Source: Clostridiales bacterium (GTDB taxonomy: Bacteria; Bacillota; Clostridia; Tissierellales; Sedimentibacteraceae). Taken from it: a stretch of DNA of 8,517 nt. Both the position numbers and the translations under genes were made by a program. Positions 6,010 through 8,517 of the stretch are shown here, one piece after another. The first letter of the stretch is position 1, and each line of letters begins with the position of its first letter. The notes under the pieces were generated by a model that worked only from the letters and a program-made list of their open reading frames with translations, had not been told where the DNA came from and ran no database searches. Where the stretch lies: contig DNNJ01000268.1 in assembly GCA_003487955.1 (NCBI GenBank), positions 2,471 to 10,987 of the forward strand, in the 5' to 3' direction.

Positions 6010-6645
6010 ATGGATTTTATAAAAGAAGGATATAAGGTAAAAAGTGCTACTGTTATAAAGAATCTTGAAAAAAGAAACATGGAGGGCTGCTATTGCGAAA
6101 CTGTTGAAGAAGCAGTAGAAAAAGCCATGTCAATGATTAAGCAGGATGATACGGTTGGATGGGGTGGCTCAACAACTATTGATCAAATTGGAATCAAGAA
6201 GCTTTTAGAAGAAAAAAATATAGCTGTTTATGACAGGGATAAAGAAACTGACCCTGTTGAAAAAGTAAAAATGATGAAAAAAGCATTGACTTCTGATGTG
6301 TTCCTTACAAGTGCCAATGCTATTACAATGGACGGAGAGCTTTTAAATATTGATGGAAACGGAAACCGTGTTGCTGCATACTGCTATGGTCCTAACAGTG
6401 TTATAGTTGTGGCAGGAATGAACAAATTAATTAGAGATTTGGATGGTGCATTGAAAAAAGCAAGACTTGATGCAACTGTTCCAAACACATTCAGAACAAA
6501 TTCACAAACTCCATGCCGCTTTACGGGAAAATGTTCAGAGTGCACCATGAGCGATACATTGTGCAGCCAGATACTTGTTACAAGATTCTGCAAACCCAAA
6601 AATAGAATAAAAGTAATATTGGTCGGTGAAAACTTAGGGTTCTAG
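6010..6645 (+). CDS. LUD-domain (DUF162, LutC/YkgG-related) protein
   Basis: This 211-residue cytoplasmic protein consists of a single LUD domain. Recognisable parts are VGWGGSTTIDQIG (49-61), DVFLTSANAITMDGELLNIDG (96-116), the YCYGP..VIVVAGMNKL core (124-140), and a C-terminal segment with five cysteines, C169, C175, C178, C185 and C194 (TPCRFTGKCSEC...). In LutABC the related LutC works with two iron-sulfur proteins in L-lactate oxidation. Here no lutA or lutB neighbour is present, so a lactate role is only inferred from the family, and I give no gene symbol. The stand-alone Clostridial members of this size are of unknown function. The cysteine cluster suggests metal or Fe-S binding (inference). 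ATG 6010 is set by GGGAGG about 5 nt upstream. Its own promoter and the downstream repeat suggest a single-gene unit. Confidence 0.85.
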   Translation: MDFIKEGYKVKSATVIKNLEKRNMEGCYCETVEEAVEKAMSMIKQDDTVGWGGSTTIDQIGIKKLLEEKNIAVYDRDKETDPVEKVKMMKKALTSDVFLTSANAITMDGELLNIDGNGNRVAAYCYGPNSVIVVAGMNKLIRDLDGALKKARLDATVPNTFRTNSQTPCRFTGKCSECTMSDTLCSQILVTRFCKPKNRIKVILVGENLGF

Positions 6646-6646
6646 A

Positions 6647-6724
6647 GGTATGGGGACACACCTCCTACTCAAGGGATAGTCTTTGATGGTTGGAGGAATG
6701 TCCCCAAATAGGGGGACACACACC
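6647..6724. repeat. Intergenic inverted repeat, copy B, plus truncated third arm
   Basis: The unit 6647-6705 begins with the same 18 bases as copy A (GGTATGGGGACACACCTC) and ends with the same GAGGAATGTCCCC. Arms 6652-6665 and 6692-6705 pair at 12 of 14 positions, with the same two internal mismatches as copy A. The innermost pair is C-G here and T-A in copy A. A further arm-like piece, GGGGACACACACC (6712-6724), abuts the cyclophilin stop codon. The element fills the whole gap between two convergent genes, starting 2 bp after the LUD-gene stop. It could act as a bidirectional transcript end, but no T-run follows the stem. Confidence 0.8.
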
Positions 6725-6725
6725 T

Positions 6726-7241
6726 TTACATCACTTCCGGTTCTTCGTAGGTTTCTCCGAATGTATCAACGGTTACTTTGTTAAGCTTAACTTCTGAAAC
6801 AGGTCTGTCCATGCGGCCTGTTTTTGCTTCTGCAATTTTATTTACCACATCCATACCTTCAATTACTTTTCCAAATGCAGCATATTGTCCGTCAAGATGA
6901 GGTGAGTTTTTGTGCATTATGAAAAATTGAGAGCCTGCAGAATCAGGAGACATTGACCTTGCCATTGATAGTACTCCTTCAGTATGCTTCAGCTCATTTT
7001 TAAATCCGTTTGAATTAAATTCACCTTTTATGGAATATCCGGGACCGCCCATTCCATTCCCGTTTGGGCATCCTCCCTGAATCATAAAGCCTTTAATAAC
7101 TCTATGAAAAATCTTGCCGTCATAATAATTCTTATTGATTAATGAAATAAAGTTGTTTACAGTGTTTGGGGCTGTTTCCGGATATAATTCCGCTTTGACT
7201 ATATCCCCGTTTTCAAACTCAAATTTTACTACTGGATTCAT
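6726..7241 (-). CDS. Cyclophilin-type peptidyl-prolyl cis-trans isomerase
   Basis: This 171-residue protein catalyses cis-trans isomerisation of Xaa-Pro bonds. Having no signal peptide, it acts in the cytoplasm. Conserved cyclophilin elements are the FHRVIKGFMIQGG segment (45-57, with the catalytic Arg at 47 and the substrate-pocket residues F52 and Q55), M93-A94-R95 in LSMAR, GSQFFIMH (103-110), and LDGQYAAFGKV (116-126). The position of the human CypA tryptophan that confers cyclosporin sensitivity is His115 here, common in bacterial members. A short acidic tail (residues 163-171, ETYEEPEVM) follows the fold. The ATG at 7241-7239 has an excellent AGGAGG upstream. It is a single gene, convergent with the LUD gene and divergent from the cysteine-rich gene. 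Confidence 0.95.
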   Translation of the reverse strand: MNPVVKFEFENGDIVKAELYPETAPNTVNNFISLINKNYYDGKIFHRVIKGFMIQGGCPNGNGMGGPGYSIKGEFNSNGFKNELKHTEGVLSMARSMSPDSAGSQFFIMHKNSPHLDGQYAAFGKVIEGMDVVNKIAEAKTGRMDRPVSEVKLNKVTVDTFGETYEEPEVM

Positions 7242-7266
7242 TTTGCCTCCTGAAATTTTATTCTTT

Positions 7267-7300
7267 AATATACTTTACATTATTAGGTTGAAAAATTCAA
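7267..7300 (-). promoter_or_regulatory. Probable promoter region of the cyclophilin gene
   Basis: Two overlapping readings are possible on the minus strand. One is TTGAAT (7300-7295) with TAAAGT (7277-7272) at 17 bp. The other is TTTTCA (7294-7289) with TATATT (7272-7267) at 16 bp. Neither is strong, but both place the start 20-35 nt before the ATG at 7241. A TTGAA-AAA-TTCAA inverted repeat (7288-7300) overlaps the -35 area. Confidence 0.4.
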
Positions 7301-7362
7301 TAGTAATAAATATTCACAATATTGTTATTCCAAAGTGTCGTTACTATTCACACTCAACGGGT

Positions 7363-7388
7363 TGTCATCCTGAACGATAGTGAAGGAT
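7363..7388. repeat. Short intergenic repeat TGTCATCCTGAAC...AAGGAT, copy 2
   Basis: This is the partner of the copy at 5914-5940, in the same orientation. It lies in the 313-bp gap between the divergent cyclophilin and cysteine-rich genes. The spacer between the conserved ends (GATAGTG) is closer to the widespread CGAAGTG-type form than copy 1 is. Apart from this repeat, the flanking promoters and an AT-rich hairpin, I see nothing else in the gap. Confidence 0.6.
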
Positions 7389-7442
7389 CTCATAGGCTGG
7401 CACTCTTATTATTCTATGAGTAAACAGAACAAAGCGTTGCAC

Positions 7443-7480
7443 TTGAATTAAACATATATACAGTTATATATTGTTTTTTT
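7443..7480 (+). promoter_or_regulatory. Possible promoter, or AT-rich hairpin with T-run, upstream of the cysteine-rich gene
   Basis: TTGAAT (7443-7448) and TATATA (7465-7470) at 16 bp could form a weak sigma-A promoter, with a leader of about 75 nt. The same bases form a hairpin, AACATATATA (7451-7460) with TATATATTGTT (7465-7475, one bulge), running into seven T's (7474-7480), which looks terminator-like. No plus-strand gene upstream needs a terminator. I see no clear sigma-E, sigma-G or sigma-K boxes, so a sporulation promoter is not supported. Confidence 0.3.
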
Positions 7481-7554
7481 CAATCTGTGTAACAACTAAT
7501 TGGGTTTAGAATATATTAAAGTAAAGTAACAGAAATTAAGGAGGTTATGATAGC

Positions 7555-8514
7555 ATGAAATGCTCAAATAAAAACGATGTTTTGGGAACTGGCGGCATTG
7601 CTGATAGATGCTGCACCGGTCAATCAGGTTGTGACTGGGATGGTACATTAAGAAATGTAGTTTCAGAACCCATATACGTACAAAAGGTTTATGATGCAGT
7701 TTTATTTAACCTGCAAGGATTAAAAACAGCACCGGATACTTGTTTTGAACCGCCACTAGGATGTGGAACCAATATAATAAGAATAGCAGATATCAGATGC
7801 AGAAAATTCTTCAATCCGGATAATATTAAGGATGATTGCAATATAAAGATTACTCCTAATACTACATTGTCAGGAGGTCAATTTGTTAAAAAGGAAGATG
7901 GCTGTGACTTTAAAGTTATAGGACCTGATGGTACATTAAGTCAAAAATTAGTATTTGCAGATACATCATTCTGTGATGAAGATGAATTGGGTACCCCTAT
8001 ATTTGGAACCCAGAATATTGAAATATCAGGATGTGTTGAAATCGAAATTGATTTAGTTGTTTCTCCATGTGACTCTAACAGAGAAAGCATAATTACTTTA
8101 TCAGCTATAGTTGAAATAGCTCCTGAATGCAAGCCATTGGTATTGACTAATTTCTTTGAAATTTGCATACCTTCGGTATTTGACACTGCATTCCTGCCAC
8201 GATTCACTGAATTCTGCAACTTGGATTGCGTTGTAAGACTTGCAACTAACAGTATTCAAAGAGACTTTGAAATTGACCCGAGAACGGGGGTATTATCTGT
8301 AGATCTTATTATTTCACTTTGCATCTCCTGTGAAAAGAAAATAGTTGTTCCTGTACAGCTTTGCGTACTTTCTACCGGATTTGCCGAATTAGCGCCTGAA
8401 CAAGCAGCTATATGCCCAACATTCCCAAGGTTGTTCCCGCGTCAAATCGATGAGAATTCCATAGGCGGTGCAGGCGGCGGTTGCAGGCCAAGGGCACAAT
8501 CGGTTGATGATTAA
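7555..8514 (+). CDS. Cysteine-rich protein of unknown function, possibly spore-associated
   Basis: This 319-residue protein has 21 cysteines, no signal peptide and no membrane segment. It starts at ATG 7555 with AAGGAGG (7538-7544) 10 nt upstream and ends in tandem TAA codons (8512-8517). Visible segments are a Cys-rich head (C3, C19, C20, C26), then YVQKVYDAVLFNLQGLKT (41-58), IRIADIRCRKFFNP (75-88), TPIFGTQNIEISG (147-159), and two similar beta-type stretches. Those stretches are DLVVSPCDSNRESII (about 166-180) and DLIISLCISCEKKIV (about 250-264). A Gly-rich, Cys-containing tail (GGAGGGCRPR) closes it. I recognise this layout from uncharacterised Clostridial proteins but know no assigned function. 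The high cysteine content of a non-exported protein suits a cross-linked spore coat or exosporium component, as does the alternation of beta stretches. That is inference, and no sporulation promoter was found. It stands alone after a 313-bp gap. Confidence 0.8.
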   Translation: MKCSNKNDVLGTGGIADRCCTGQSGCDWDGTLRNVVSEPIYVQKVYDAVLFNLQGLKTAPDTCFEPPLGCGTNIIRIADIRCRKFFNPDNIKDDCNIKITPNTTLSGGQFVKKEDGCDFKVIGPDGTLSQKLVFADTSFCDEDELGTPIFGTQNIEISGCVEIEIDLVVSPCDSNRESIITLSAIVEIAPECKPLVLTNFFEICIPSVFDTAFLPRFTEFCNLDCVVRLATNSIQRDFEIDPRTGVLSVDLIISLCISCEKKIVVPVQLCVLSTGFAELAPEQAAICPTFPRLFPRQIDENSIGGAGGGCRPRAQSVDD

Positions 8515-8517
8515 TAA

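Noticed and set aside
6010..6645. Naming the LUD protein lutC
   Set aside because: It has no lutA/lutB neighbours and belongs to the single-gene group, so the symbol would claim more than the sequence shows.
7443..7554. Sporulation (sigma-E/G/K) promoter for the cysteine-rich gene
   Set aside because: CATATATA (7453-7460) partly resembles a sigma-E/K -10, but no matching -35 stands at the right distance.
7941..8219. 92-codon minus-strand open frame inside the cysteine-rich gene
   Set aside because: It is a shadow of the plus-strand coding frame, with no ribosome binding site or recognisable sequence.

Overview
The window looks like chromosomal DNA from a low-G+C, endospore-forming anaerobe of the Clostridia (Firmicutes). 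The base composition is AT-rich, ribosome binding sites are strong (AGGAGG/AAGGAG type), and there are vegetative-type promoters with 17-bp spacers. The small DUF1659 and DUF2922 proteins, an S-layer-homology (SLH) protein, a stand-alone LUD-domain protein and a cysteine-rich, coat-like protein all fit that group. I cannot fix the genus from sequence alone. There are no rRNA, tRNA, CRISPR, phage or insertion-sequence genes.

Layout from left to right. Positions 1-318 hold the N-terminal 106 codons of D-serine dehydratase (dsdA, minus strand, running off the left edge). A compound repeat and hairpin region at 338-503 separates it from two small minus-strand genes, DUF2922 (546-758) and DUF1659 (795-1022). 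A divergent promoter region follows, with a palindrome lying over the rightward -35. The plus-strand pair 1136-4561 encodes an orphan gamma-class adenine-N6 DNA methyltransferase and, 18 bp later, a secreted three-SLH-domain protein. A shared terminator hairpin at 4572-4593 separates that pair from convergent pepT (4592-5797, minus). pepT is divergent from a LUD-domain protein (6010-6645, plus). That gene converges on a cyclophilin peptidyl-prolyl isomerase (6726-7241, minus), with a second copy of the intergenic repeat filling the gap. After a 313-bp divergent gap, a cysteine-rich protein of unknown function (7555-8514, plus) ends in two tandem stop codons at the window edge.

Most of this is ordinary housekeeping: peptide and amino-acid catabolism (pepT, dsdA), protein folding (cyclophilin) and a LUD protein. 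The standout is the methyltransferase. Its specificity half closely resembles what I remember of CamA of Clostridioides difficile, the orphan enzyme that methylates CAAAAA and influences sporulation. It has no restriction partner here and is probably co-transcribed with a cell-surface protein. Second in interest is a structured ~58-nt intergenic repeat, present twice, with a conserved internal loop and one compensatory base-pair change. A second, unrelated short repeat (TGTCATYCTGAAC...AAGGAT) occurs in both divergent gaps of the right half.
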